Shown here in pieces: positions 7,949 to 16,100 of a stretch of 23,877 bases of DNA. Origin of the DNA: Dictyocoela muelleri. Taxonomy: Eukaryota; Microsporidia. Position numbers and translations under genes: made by a program. The stretch is taken from the NCBI GenBank assembly GCA_016256075.1, contig SDVU01000055.1, forward strand, positions 1 through 23,877, given 5' to 3'. Position 1 is the first letter of the stretch. Each line of letters opens with the position of its first letter. The notes under the pieces were generated by a model that saw only the letters and a program-made list of their open reading frames with translations, was not told the origin of the DNA and ran no database searches.

Positions 7949-8154
7949 GTAAAAAAAATTAAATTTTTATGATGACTTAAAATATTTTCATAATGAAAAA
8001 AAATATCTATTTTGATAATCATTTGATATTAACGGGTTCATGTGGGATGCGTCCGTTTAACAAGAGAGAATTGAAAAAGCGAATGAGTAAACAGGGATTT
8101 ATTTGTTTTGCGATGTTCTTCGCCTTTCATATAAAACTACATGTTCTAATAATA

Positions 8155-8162
8155 GTTATATC
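8155..8162 (+). repeat. Target site duplication, left
   Basis: GTTATATC, repeated exactly at 8581-8588 on the other side of the 8163-8580 element. Eight bases is the duplication made by Merlin/IS1595-type transposases. Confidence 0.85.
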
Positions 8163-8580
8163 GGTGAATGCGGGTTATTCGTCGTCTTTGAGATTATTCG
8201 TCGTTTTTGAAAAATGATAAAAAAAAAGAAAATCAATTTATCTGTAATAATCTGACTAAAAGGTTAAAACGCTTAGTTCTTTCGGGTTTTTATTCCCAAA
8301 GAAACCAAATTATTATTAACAGAGTACAAAAATTGGAATAACCCACTTCTCTTAGGCAATAATCGTTTCAAATAACTAAAATATCTTCAACTGACTGATT
8401 TGAATAATAGGATCATCTGGATCTACAAAATTGATAGAATGATATCACTTATATGCGTAAAATCCACACTATTTCTAAGAGCGGCATAATAAGCTCTCCA
8501 TTGGTCTGTGATGATGGTGGCGCCTAAATTTTTTTTAAACGACGAATACTCTCAAAAACGACGAATAACCCGCATGCACC
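8163..8580 (-). mobile_element. Merlin/IS1595-type element, internally deleted (418 bp)
   Basis: Inverted repeats of about 48 bases start GGTG[A/C]ATGCGGGTTATTC at each end, and each arm carries ATTCGTCG twice. Identical 8-bp flanks (GTTATATC) prove insertion by transposition. The interior keeps only the C-terminal part of a transposase on the minus strand (8290-8524), so this is a deletion derivative on the way to being a MITE. The 74-codon plus-strand frame at 7993-8217 overlaps the left TIR and looks like chance. Confidence 0.88.
8290..8524 (-). pseudogene. C-terminal remnant of an IS1595/ISXO2-type transposase
   Basis: Minus-strand reading gives ATIITDQWRAYYAAL, matching the ISXO2 motif around the second catalytic Asp (SDGWRAY). 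After a frame change it gives NFVDPDDP, matching the HSxxFVDP segment. A further frame change leads to YLKRLLPKRSG, which matches the C-terminal tail. The N-terminal zinc ribbon and first Asp are absent and the final catalytic residue region is damaged. FVDP is nearer to the classic bacterial-type IS1595 pattern than is the relic at 21000-21770, so two distinct lineages of this superfamily are present. Confidence 0.8.
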
Positions 8581-8588
8581 GTTATATC
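8581..8588 (+). repeat. Target site duplication, right
   Basis: GTTATATC, exact copy of 8155-8162. Confidence 0.85.
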
Positions 8589-8792
8589 TATAGAAAACAT
8601 TCGATTTTTTTATTTTTATCAACACCTTTTTATTTAAATTTTTTTCCTAAACTCGTTTTTATTTGATCATAATTCAAATCTTTAAACTTAGCGAGGTCGC
8701 TCACCAAAATATAATATTTGGATTTTTTATATGTTAATTAAACCATATTGAAATATTAATATATCGCTCGCCCAGGCGCGACATTTTTTTAA

Positions 8793-8828
8793 AAAAAAAC
8801 GCCTGGTGGAATCAAAACCCGGTAAAAA
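8793..8828 (-). other. Weak tRNA T-arm/B-box-like segment in left arm
   Basis: Minus strand reads CCGGGTTTTGATTCCACC, a degenerate B box (GGTTCGANTCC) with pairing flanks. There is no convincing A box. The matching segment in the other arm is at 9469-9491 (AGATTCAATTCTACC). The tRNA origin is inferred from the pair plus the clear case at 1-3367. Confidence 0.35.
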
Positions 8829-9004
8829 TGCTAAGAACAGAATGTTGTAATCGACGAAATGATCAAAAATTAAGATTTATTATTAATTAAATATTTTTAT
8901 TAGTAAATTAAAATTTATGTGCTATTTAATTTCGAAAAATTTAAAAATATGAATCAGTACAATTTATATCTATTTAAAGATAAAATATCGACTAATAGGG
9001 TAAT

Positions 9005-9257
9005 GAAATCTAACGGTTTGGGAACTTAAAAAATATGTCTTATAAAAAGTTTAAAAACTAAATATCCATATATTATTTTTGTTAATTATAAATCTTAGAA
9101 CAATTTCATATAAATTTAATTTTTTATAGTATAAAAATTATTAAATATGGTAATAAAATTAAATATATAAAAAATTATTCTGATTTATACTTAGCAAAAA
9201 AAAACAAATTATTTTTTGAGGTTTTTTTGGGTGGGGGTCCTAAATCGTTGGAGCATC
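9005..9257. mobile_element. Diverged CCAACGGGTT-family MITE
   Basis: The left tip TCTAACGGTTTGGGAAC (9009-9025) is the imperfect complement of the right tip GTCCTAAATCGTTGGAG (9236-9252), with a GGGTGGGGG run just inside the right tip as in the 4642-4979 copy. The interior arms no longer pair well. It is nested in the 8750-9546 element. Confidence 0.55.
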
Positions 9258-9546
9258 TAAAATTGTTTATGAAATTAAAAAAAACATCTGACATTAAAAA
9301 ATTTAAATTTAGAAATATTTTTGTCTAGCTCAAAAAAATGTATGCCAAATTAAGTATTTGTTCATAATTTAAATTTAAAATTGTTTATTTAATATAAAAA
9401 ATATTTATATTAATTATAAATTTTAATTTTTGATCAATTCGTCGAGTGTGTACAATTTTTTTTAGCATGCTTACCAAGATTCAATTCTACCAAAGGGTTA
9501 TTTTTTTAAATGTCGCGCGTTAGGCGCTCGAGTTAATATATTTTTT

Positions 9547-9879
9547 ATTTTGTTTAGTAATCTGTTTTTTAATGTTTTTTTTTTGAAATTTAAATATATA
9601 AAATTATAATTAAAGTAAGAATAATTCCCAATTTGGAGACAGTATATTTATAAATTTATTAGCACGAATGAAAAATTATTCTTACCTTTTAACCAAATCT
9701 AGTTTTTTTATATATTTTACATGCTGAAAATATCCTATATTTTCAATATTAGAGGATTATTTAGCCTTGATAATCAGACTTTTGTTTTTAAAAAATTAAA
9801 TTGAATGTTAACATTTCCATTTTTTCGATACAGAAGAGATGCATTTACCCCTGGTATTTGAGATTTGAAACCTTGTTAT
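9547..9879. other. AT-rich stretch, nothing recognised
   Basis: No gene, RNA or transposon end was recognised. Confidence 0.4.
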
Positions 9880-10060
9880 AAAGTTTAAGAACAGTTCTAA
9901 GATTCACAGAGGCTCGGCTGTATATACGTTTTTTTGGCATGTAGGATACAGGTAATCAGAGACATTTTTCAAGAATTTTTTACTTTACTACTAATTTTAC
10001 GAAATGCGTCGCCGCAATTTCCCCACTACTAGGACTGATGTTTATGATACCTTTTAATAT
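9880..10060 (+). repeat. Interspersed repeat, copy B
   Basis: Matches the reverse complement of 3400-3570: a CTCGGCTGTATA..CG segment, GTAGGATACAGGTAATCAG, a T-rich stretch, CTACT, GAAATGCGTCGCC and CCCCACTACTAGGA. It is more AT-rich and more decayed than copy A. Class unknown. Confidence 0.55.
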
Positions 10061-10676
10061 TATGTATCACGCGCAATGTGACACGTGACAAGGTGGCAAA
10101 ATGAATTAAATTATATAATTTCGTTTTAATTACATTTTTTTTAAATTATATTTTTTTTATAAAATTATGAATTTATATTTTTTATTAATTTGGTATCTGA
10201 ATCCTAGAATAATTACTTAAGTGTTTTAGGTTACTATTCACAGATGACTATCGAATCGGCAGAGGGCTGTTTCACTCTTTGTTGATATTTTACGTTTTTT
10301 TTTTGAAAAATTGAACGAATATATTGAAAAAACTAGATATTTTTTAACAGAAGCAGCATAGTGTTAAATCTTTTAAAACGCATGATTTTATAGTATCGAA
10401 AAAATTGATAAAAATTTCAGGATATGCACCAGCGTTATACAGATTTTTTTTCTTAGAAAAATTTTGATCTTGACCAAAAACCTTTAATATTTTGAGTATA
10501 ATATTTTGGAATCAGGAATTTACGAAGTTTATTGAATGGTTTACTGTTAATATTCACAAAATTCAAGTTTCGCTATTGCATTTTGTTAAGTCATTCACTT
10601 GTCTGTTATTATAATAGAGCCCGAAAATACATTTTGAGATAAAACTACAATCATTGTTTGGGTATTTTTATTCGTG
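10061..10676. other. AT-rich stretch, nothing recognised
   Basis: The only GC-richer part is CACGCGCAATGTGACACGTG (10070-10089). No frame or repeat was recognised. Confidence 0.4.
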
Positions 10677-10681
10677 TCATG

Positions 10682-10835
10682 CCACTTGTCCCAAATTTCA
10701 CTTGTCCCAAATTTCACTTGTCTTAAATTTCATTGTCCCAAATTTCACTAGTCCCAAATTTCACTAGTCCCAAATTTCACTAGTCTGAAATTTCACTAGT
10801 CCAAAATTTCACTAGTCTCAAATTTCACTAGTCCC
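10682..10835 (+). repeat. Terminal tandem array of the second MULE
   Basis: About ten copies of a 16-base unit. The outer three read CACTTGTC and the inner ones CACTAGTC, so the unit drifts from one end of the array to the other. At the right end of the element only two units remain, inverted. Confidence 0.85.
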
Positions 10836-10881
10836 CAAAAATTACCCTTATGAATAATTTCAGAAATGTGGAGTGGATTAA

Positions 10882-12171
10882 AACAACAAAAAAAAAACTC
10901 GGGTTCCAATTATAGATAACCATATATTTTATTCAAAAATAAAGTTAGATGGTATGTATAAGACATATTGGAAATGTAGTTTGGATACTTGCCTTGTTAC
11001 AGCAATTTCCTTCGGAGATATTGTTACTGAACTGTCAAATGTTCATAATCATTCGGAAAACATAGTGAATATTGTTAAAATGCGATTCAAAAATATGTTA
11101 ATTTCTAACATTTCACATGAGCCTTTTCTAGGATCACAAACGGTTTATGAAAAGACTATGTTAAGATACTTTGAGATTTATGAGAATAGTGCAGATTTTA
11201 CACCTTATATACCTCCATACAGTAGTGTCAGCAGTTTCATTTTTAGGGAAAAAATAAATCATTATCCTTCTTCCTTGCAAAACTTTTTTGAAACCTTAAA
11301 TGAACAATATTTTGATAGACAGGATTCAGTCAATTGTCTATTGTACAAGGACTTCGAGACACATCCAATGGTTATGTTAGGAAACATTTCTGTGTTAAAA
11401 AGGGTTTCTAGTTTTAATAATTTGCGAATTTATATGGATGGTACATTCAAATCAGCTTCTTCACAATTTTATATGCTGTATATCATACATGCGGAAGTTA
11501 ATGGGCAAAACTTTTCATTAGTATTTAGCTTTTTGAATTCAAAATCAGAAGAGACATATGCTCATATTTAAAAAAAACTTGTAGCGGTGTCATTCGATAA
11601 TTGCGTCACATTTTATCCCGATTTAATTCAGATATATTTTAAAATCGCCACTTTTAATGCTATAAAACGTGTGTTCCCATTGTCTACTATTAAAGGAAGT
11701 TTCTTTCATTTTGGGCAGTGTGTAATCCGGAAAATTAGCGATTTAGGACTACGCAGCCTTTTTAACACTGACATGAACTTTAAAAGGTCGGTACAGTTCA
11801 TTACTACACCCGCTTTGATACCACTGCCTTTAGTAGACGAAGTATGGCGAATCATCAAGACGATGATGCCAATATATGTAGACAAGGTTGTAGATCTGAT
11901 TATATATGTGGAAAATACATGGCTAATTCCCAATAATTCTGTTTTTAATAGAGCTGTTTGGTCTCATAATTCCAATCTTTAAACAATAACAAAATATGCT
12001 TTAGAAGGATTTCATGCAAAACTCAATAGATCTATAAACAAGTCAAGGCCCGCCTATTATGAAGTAGTAAATAAATTAAAAAAAGCTATGATCTGCTGTG
12101 AAGCTGAGCTAGATATAATCTTAGCAGGAGGAAGACCGAAACCAAAGAAAAAAAATATTCGAGTCTCATAA
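10882..12171 (+). pseudogene. MULE transposase, one frame with two in-frame stops
   Basis: Mutator-like transposase. The frame is open from 10882; the first ATG is 10954 but the FLYWCH-like part (VPIIDNHIFYS, YWKC, C, HNH) begins upstream of it, so the natural start is unclear. The DDE part shows IYMDGTFKSA (first Asp), then IKGSFFHFGQ, where the usual Cys of GCxFH is Ser, and YALEGFHAKLNRS with the final Glu. The second acidic motif (TDFE) reads YFKIAT and has lost its Asp. The tail is Lys/Arg-rich and ends at TAA 12169-12171. The whole run stays in a single frame, broken only by TAA codons at 11569 and 11980, so decay is by point change rather than indel. Confidence 0.85.
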
Positions 12172-12434
12172 TACGATTTTACGTGTATTAAACAACTATA
12201 ACATGGTCAAATTGACCTATTCGAGCTTATGGATTACCTCAAAAATGCTGTTAAACTTAATATTTGAATTATTTTTGTTTTTTTATGGAATTTTATTTTT
12301 TTTGGGGGGGGGGAAATTATTTTTTTGGGGACTGGTGGCATTTGGAACTAGTGGGACATAACCCTCCTTAATGTGAACACAAACTTACAAAATTTTTGAC
12401 GTGATTACATTAAATTTAAAGTGAACACTAACTG

Positions 12435-12492
12435 TGGCTACTAATCGAGAAATCACCCTAGCCTGTGACCAGGTTCGAATCTCGATTGAAAC
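12435..12492 (+). other. tRNA-like relic with B box
   Basis: AGGTTCGAATCTCG at 12471-12484 carries a near-perfect B box (GGTTCGAATCT). TGGCTACTAATCG at 12435 is a poor A box at about 37 bases, too close for a normal tRNA. AATCGAGA (12443-12450) pairs exactly with TCTCGATT (12480-12487). It is best seen as a tRNA pseudogene or tRNA-derived piece. Confidence 0.4.
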
Positions 12493-12807
12493 TTTTTATT
12501 TAATTTTTTTTATCGTTTAAATTATATTTTTTTAATGTTTATATATTATTTTTACAAATTCTTTATTTTAGATAAATTCTCGTTCGCTGAGATTCAAAAC
12601 TAAGATTTTTACAACTTTCTAATTGTTAATTATCACAGGAACGGGGGTCGTTGATAATTATATTCCAGATATAAAAATATTAATAAAATACAAATAAATT
12701 TATCTTTATGTATTCATTCTTTAAATTAGATATATAAATTTTGTTCTAAAAATTTTGGTTTTTTTTGAAAGAGGCACAAAATCAAGTTTGTTTGCCTTTG
12801 AATTATT

Positions 12808-13131
12808 GGTTCTCCAACGGGTTACACACCACCCCTATTTTTTAGCAAAATCGCTTGTAAGAGTAAATTGCATAATTCTTATTTAATAAAGGCAAAACCA
12901 CAAGTTATCTTTAGTTGTAATAACAGTTATTTTCTGTCTAAATAAGATAGTTTCCAAAAATTTCAGCAAAGCGAAAATTTTTTAAATTTCTATATTTAGA
13001 GAGTAAAAATATTATTGTTATAACTAAAGATAACTTGTGATTTTGCTTTATTTCGTATAAGATCTATTTAATTTCCTCTAAAAGAGCGAATTTGCGAAAA
13101 AATATTGGTGTGCGTAACCCGTTGGAGGACC
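12808..13131. mobile_element. CCAACGGGTT-family MITE, second good copy
   Basis: GGTTCTCCAACGGGTTACAC at the left is matched by GTAACCCGTTGGAGGACC at the right. Internal arms around CACAAGTTATCTTTAGTT pair with AACTAAAGATAACTTGTG, and the centre is CAGCAAAGCG near 12970. It keeps the same order of arm motifs as the copy at 4642-4979 but has more mismatches. It interrupts the 12364-14344 element. Confidence 0.85.
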
Positions 13132-13336
13132 CAATATTTCTAGCACGTTTGTTTTTAAACCAATTGTATATTTTTTTTTCAAATCGAAATGTTTTGATAG
13201 GCTGTCTATTTCTCATAACATATTCAGTGTTTTCGTTTAAAATATTGAATAAGTTGTGCTTATTTTTACCCGTAATTATATTGTTTACACACCGTAAAAT
13301 TATTTTGTACTTCTTAGACGACGCCATTAGGCTCAA
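13064..13336 (-). CDS. Doubtful 90-residue frame with a homeodomain-helix-3-like motif
   Basis: Hypothetical; may be chance or a fragment. Residues 56-67 read IYNWFKNKRARN, resembling the DNA-recognition helix of homeodomains, with W, F, N and R at the spacing of positions 48, 49, 51 and 53. The preceding 45 residues lack the expected Leu16 and Phe20 pattern, so a whole homeodomain is not shown. After residue 67 the frame enters the end of the nested MITE, so the original C-terminus, if any, has been replaced. A same-length frame lies on the opposite strand. There is no CCC motif before the ATG. Confidence 0.2.
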   Translation of the reverse strand: MSLMASSKKYKIILRCVNNIITGKNKHNLFNILNENTEYVMRNRQPIKTFRFEKKIYNWFKNKRARNIGSSNGLRTPIFFRKFALLEEIK

Positions 13337-13427
13337 AGATGGATTTTTCTCAAAAAACTTTGAATTTTAATATTTTATATTATTGTTAAGTCATTTTCTC
13401 TTATTTTTTCTTGGTTTATAATATAAA

Positions 13428-13498
13428 GGTTTAAAATATCTTTTAAATATATTTAGAAATATTTTTTCAATTGTTTACTTTTAAAACGAGAATTTGAC
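13428..13498 (+). repeat. Direct repeat flanking the inverted minisatellite, left
   Basis: About 70 bases beginning GGTTTAAAATATCTTTTAAA, repeated in the same orientation at 14166-14237 with scattered changes. The pair brackets the inverted minisatellite. Confidence 0.75.
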
Positions 13499-13539
13499 GG
13501 CTTGATTCAAAAATCTCCCGCGGTGATTTTTGCCACAAG

Positions 13540-14125
13540 CCTGTTTTTTAACCCTTATTTTCAACCCTTATTTTGTAACCCTTATTTTTTAACTCTTATT
13601 TTTTAACCCTTATTTTTTAACCCTTATTTTTTAACCCTTATTTTTTAACCCTTATTTTTTAACCCTTATTTTTTAACCTTATTTTTTAAACCTTTTTATA
13701 ACTCTATTTTTTACCAAAAGTTAAAAAATATGGGTTAAAAAATATGGGCTAAAAATATGGGTTGAAAAATATGGGTTAAAAAATATGGGTTAACAATATA
13801 GGTAAAAAATATGGGTAAAAATAGTGGTTAAAAAAAATTTTAAAAAGGGGTTAAAAAATAGGGGTTAAAAAATAATGGTTAAAAAAGGGTTAAAAAAATA
13901 AGAGAGAAAAAAAAAATAAGAGAGAAAAAAATAAGAGTTAAAAATAAGAGTTAAAAATAAGGGTAAAAAATGCGGGTAAAAAGATAAGGGTTAAAAAATA
14001 AGGTTAAAAAATAAGGTTAAAAATGGGGGGTTAAAAAATTATGGTCGAAATATAAGGTTTAAAAATATAGTTAAAAAATTTATGTTAAAAATATGGGTTA
14101 AAGAATATGGATTAGAAAAATTGGG
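13540..14125. repeat. Inverted minisatellite (AACCCTTATTTTTT and its complement)
   Basis: The left arm (13550-13710) is a fairly clean ~14-base tandem array of AACCCTTATTTTTT. From ~13725 to 14125 the complementary sense GGGTTAAAAAATAT appears in degenerate form. The two halves could fold into one long imperfect hairpin centred near 13715. The unit has an ACCCTTA resemblance to telomere repeats but is longer and T-rich, so I do not call it telomeric. Confidence 0.85.
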
Positions 14126-14165
14126 GTCAAAATCGACTGCATTAATTTTTGATCCTAACGTTTTT

Positions 14166-14237
14166 GGTTAAAAAATATCTTTTAAATATATTTAAAAATA
14201 TTTTTTTGAGTGTTCAGGTTTATAACGATAATTTAGC
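14166..14237 (+). repeat. Direct repeat flanking the inverted minisatellite, right
   Basis: Begins GGTTAAAAAATATCTTTTAA and matches 13428-13498 in the same orientation. Confidence 0.75.
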
Positions 14238-14344
14238 AAATTTAATGTGAACATATACTATATTTTATAAGAAATAAATTGTATTTTGGATTTTTGTGTT
14301 CATAATAAACGATGTTCAAATAAGAGAGCGTTCACATTAAGGAG

Positions 14345-14570
14345 ATCTGTCTATATATATATATATGGATCTTCGCTTTCTACATCTTTAGTATAGCATC
14401 TGCATGCAGTATTTCCTTTGCACCTCCCATATGTATAATTAATTTCATTTATTGGTTGCAACTACATGATGATATATTGTTGATTATGTTATTATCAACT
14501 ACAGACATTTTCATTATTATAGCTAACGTTTTTCATTATTATAGCTCACTTTTAAACATATGTTCCATCA
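14345..14570. other. AT-rich stretch with small duplications
   Basis: TTTTTCATTATTATAGCT is nearly duplicated (14507-14548). A plus-strand frame here (14456-14671) runs into the following tandem repeat and is not taken as a gene. Confidence 0.35.
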
Positions 14571-14572
14571 CT

Positions 14573-14660
14573 TTTTTGCAGGGTTTTGCAGAGTTATATA
14601 CACGTTTTTGCAGAGTTATAGACACGTTTTTGCAGAGTTATAGACACATTTTACCTGAGT
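14573..14660 (+). repeat. Short tandem repeat, ~25-base unit
   Basis: Three to four copies of TTTTTGCAGAGTTATAGACAC with small changes. Confidence 0.85.
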
Positions 14661-14696
14661 TATATATATAATGCCAAGGCTATAAAAACATTATAA

Positions 14697-14747
14697 GTCT
14701 TCTAGCGTAAGTGGGCTTTAAAAAAAAGTCTACTTACGCTAGAAGAC
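14697..14747. repeat. Short hairpin element, copy 2
   Basis: GTCTTCTAGCGTAAGT pairs perfectly with ACTTACGCTAGAAGAC, with an A-rich loop between. It is the same family as 4224-4272. It is too small to encode anything; it may be a minimal foldback element or a structured transposon end. Confidence 0.75.
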
Positions 14748-14786
14748 CTTTGTTTTTTATAAATTAGTTAAATTTTTTACATAAAC

Positions 14787-15700
14787 CTATGACTTGGGGT
14801 AGCCTCATAATAAAAAATCACATGGTGTCAATTCGGGTAAACGATGGGACAATAAATACCATCAAATTGTGAAATCTCCCGATTTGGAAAACAATATTTT
14901 AACAATGCTATCGTTTATTTTGCAATATGTGCAGGTGGTTCATATTGTTATATATCATGTGGAGAATAGTAGGCCTTTAAGTTCTGGAATTAGAAATCCT
15001 CTCGTTATTTAGTGGTACCTTTCACCAATGGCAGTTACAATTAAGCTATCATTTTCAAGAAAGTAAGGCCCAGAAACCCGTGAAGCTGAATTCCGCACAC
15101 AGTAACAAGACGAGAATTTAGTGTGTTTCATGGATTTTGCGTAGATTATTTCCCCTCCAAATTCTGGAATTATGATTGTTTACATTATCAGTCAAGTGAA
15201 AGTGAGATTCCTCATAAATAGGATGTTTTCTATGAAATAGTCAAAATCGCAACACCAAAAACTTGATTCACCAATATTCAATCCGTTGAAGATGATCATT
15301 ATACAATAATTGTTGAAACAATTGAATTTTATATTGTTTTAACTTCAAGTATTTTTTTAAAATTCGGAATAATGTCGATAGATAAATAGTTAATTGTGTT
15401 GCAAGTTTTTCTAGCAGAGTTTATTAGATTATCTGTAAAGTTTAAGGTAATTCTTTTGATAATTTCTTCAGTTTGAACTGAACTTTTTTTCTAGATCGTG
15501 ATTTGTCATTACAATTTTCGATATCCGAAAATTTTCGGTAAAGCGATTGAACTATGTTTTTTGAAGGGCTGAAACTTCTTTCGAAATGAATCCTGCAATC
15601 ATTTTTAATTTTTTATTGACAATTTCTTGATGTATGTTTGTAAAATTCTCGTTCATTTTTCTTTGTTGTAGCGAATTATGATGAAAATATAAGGGCTGAT
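14787..15700 (-). pseudogene. Mariner transposase, heavily broken
   Basis: The order of motifs along the minus strand follows mariner. A helix-turn-helix remnant (YLSTLFRILKKYLKLKQYKIQ) precedes the catalytic core; then LFHRK-x-PIYEESHFHL, where SDEAHF is usual, so the first catalytic Asp reads as Glu. Next come NNHNSRIW, VSGPYFLEND, TAIGERYH, FLIPEL, PPAHIAK, and RLPELTPCDFLL, the latter matching SPDLTPCDFFLWGY with the last catalytic Asp and the Trp codon turned into a stop. At least one frame change and many stops intervene. The HFHL and GPYFxEN wording matches mariners common in arthropods, so transfer from a host is plausible but unproven. Confidence 0.85.
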
Positions 15701-15865
15701 AATTAAAACAAATTTATCTGACTGGTAGGATAGTGTCGTAAGTAGGAAACAACATTGCTATAAAAATGTTCTTCTTTTAAATAAAACAAATTTTAAATTC
15801 ATAACGTTAATAATTTTTAATTTTTTAACAAATCAAAAAGGTCAGTTAATTCTGGTTCACCCTGT
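14787..15865 (-). mobile_element. Decayed mariner (Tc1/mariner superfamily)
   Basis: A minus-strand mariner transposase relic, with a mariner-type terminus at its 5' side: TGGTTCACCCTGT at 15853-15865, i.e. ACAGGGTGAACCA reading inward, next to TA as required for the target site. The matching terminus beyond the 3' end of the gene was not found near 14690-14787, so that side may be deleted or decayed. Confidence 0.75.
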
Positions 15866-15884
15866 ATATATATATATATGAAAA

Positions 15885-16100
15885 AGTAGTCTATATAAAT
15901 GAATAAAGTGATTTATATAAATGAATAAAGTGATCTATGTGAATGAATAAAGTTATCTATATAAATGACTAATCAATTTAATATAAATGACTAAATCAAT
16001 TTAATATAAATGACTAATCAATTTAATATAAATGACTAAATTAATTTAATATAAATGAATAAATCAACCTAATATAAATGGATAAATCAATTTAATATTT
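15885..16100. repeat. AT-rich minisatellite at the 3' end of the 454-codon gene
   Basis: About ten units of 19-23 bases built on ATATAAATGA(A/C)TAAA. The unit shifts from AATAAAGTGATCTAT at the left to GACTAAATCAATTTA at the right. It reaches the stop codon of the gene at 16092 and slightly overlaps it, so it forms that gene's 3' flank. Confidence 0.88.

Larger units (their letters stand above)
8750..9546. mobile_element. Foldback-type element with GC-rich tips and tRNA-like B boxes
   Basis: The left end (8750-8900) and the complement of the right end (9400-9546) align with gaps over ~150 bases: TATTAA..CTCG, then GGCGCGACA or CGCGCGACA, T-runs, a B-box-like segment, GCTAA, CGACGAA.TGATCAAAAATTAA. 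The tips are strikingly GC-rich (CGCTCGCCCAGGCGCG) for this DNA. It has no coding capacity. A diverged CCAACGG MITE (9005-9257) sits in the middle. The element ending near 22290 has a similar order of B box, spacer and ATGTxGCGC. Confidence 0.65.
10677..12361 (+). mobile_element. Second MULE, with tandem-repeat termini
   Basis: A plus-strand MULE transposase relic (10882-12171) lies between a left array of about ten 16-base units (CACTAGTCCCAAATTT, 10682-10835) and a short inverted version at the right end (GGGACTGGTGGCATTTGG and CTAGTGGGACATA, 12335-12361). The tips align as inverted repeats (TCATG-CCACTTGTCCCAAAT against TATGTCCCACTAGTTCCAAAT). No target duplication was found. The right tip is only 2-3 bases from the next element at 12364. 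It is unrelated in its ends to the MULE at 377-2338. Confidence 0.75.
12364..14344. mobile_element. ~2-kb non-autonomous TIR element, superfamily unknown
   Basis: A perfect 15-base inverted repeat, CTCCTTAATGTGAAC at 12364-12378 and GTTCACATTAAGGAG at 14330-14344, bounds the region. Subterminal GTGAACAC and ACATTAAATTT motifs recur inside both ends (12372-12430 and 14236-14330). The interior has no transposase but contains a tRNA-like segment, a nested MITE (12808-13131), a short frame, and an inverted minisatellite. No target duplication was seen. The pairing of the two ends is solid; that they delimit one mobile unit is inferred. Confidence 0.6.

Noticed and set aside
7993-8217. 74-codon plus-strand frame
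   Set aside because: Its end lies in the left TIR of the 8163-8580 element, and no family or CCC start motif is visible.
10882-12171. Stop-codon reassignment to explain single-frame transposases with in-frame TAA
   Set aside because: The 454-codon host gene ends at TAA and CTU2 at TGA, with no internal stops, and other transposases here also carry frameshifts. Ordinary decay is enough.
13540-14125. Telomere or subtelomere array
   Set aside because: The unit is ~14 bases, T-rich and internal, changes orientation in the middle and is flanked by transposons on both sides.
14456-14671. 71-codon plus-strand frame
   Set aside because: Half of it is the 25-base tandem repeat; composition and lack of a start motif argue against a gene.
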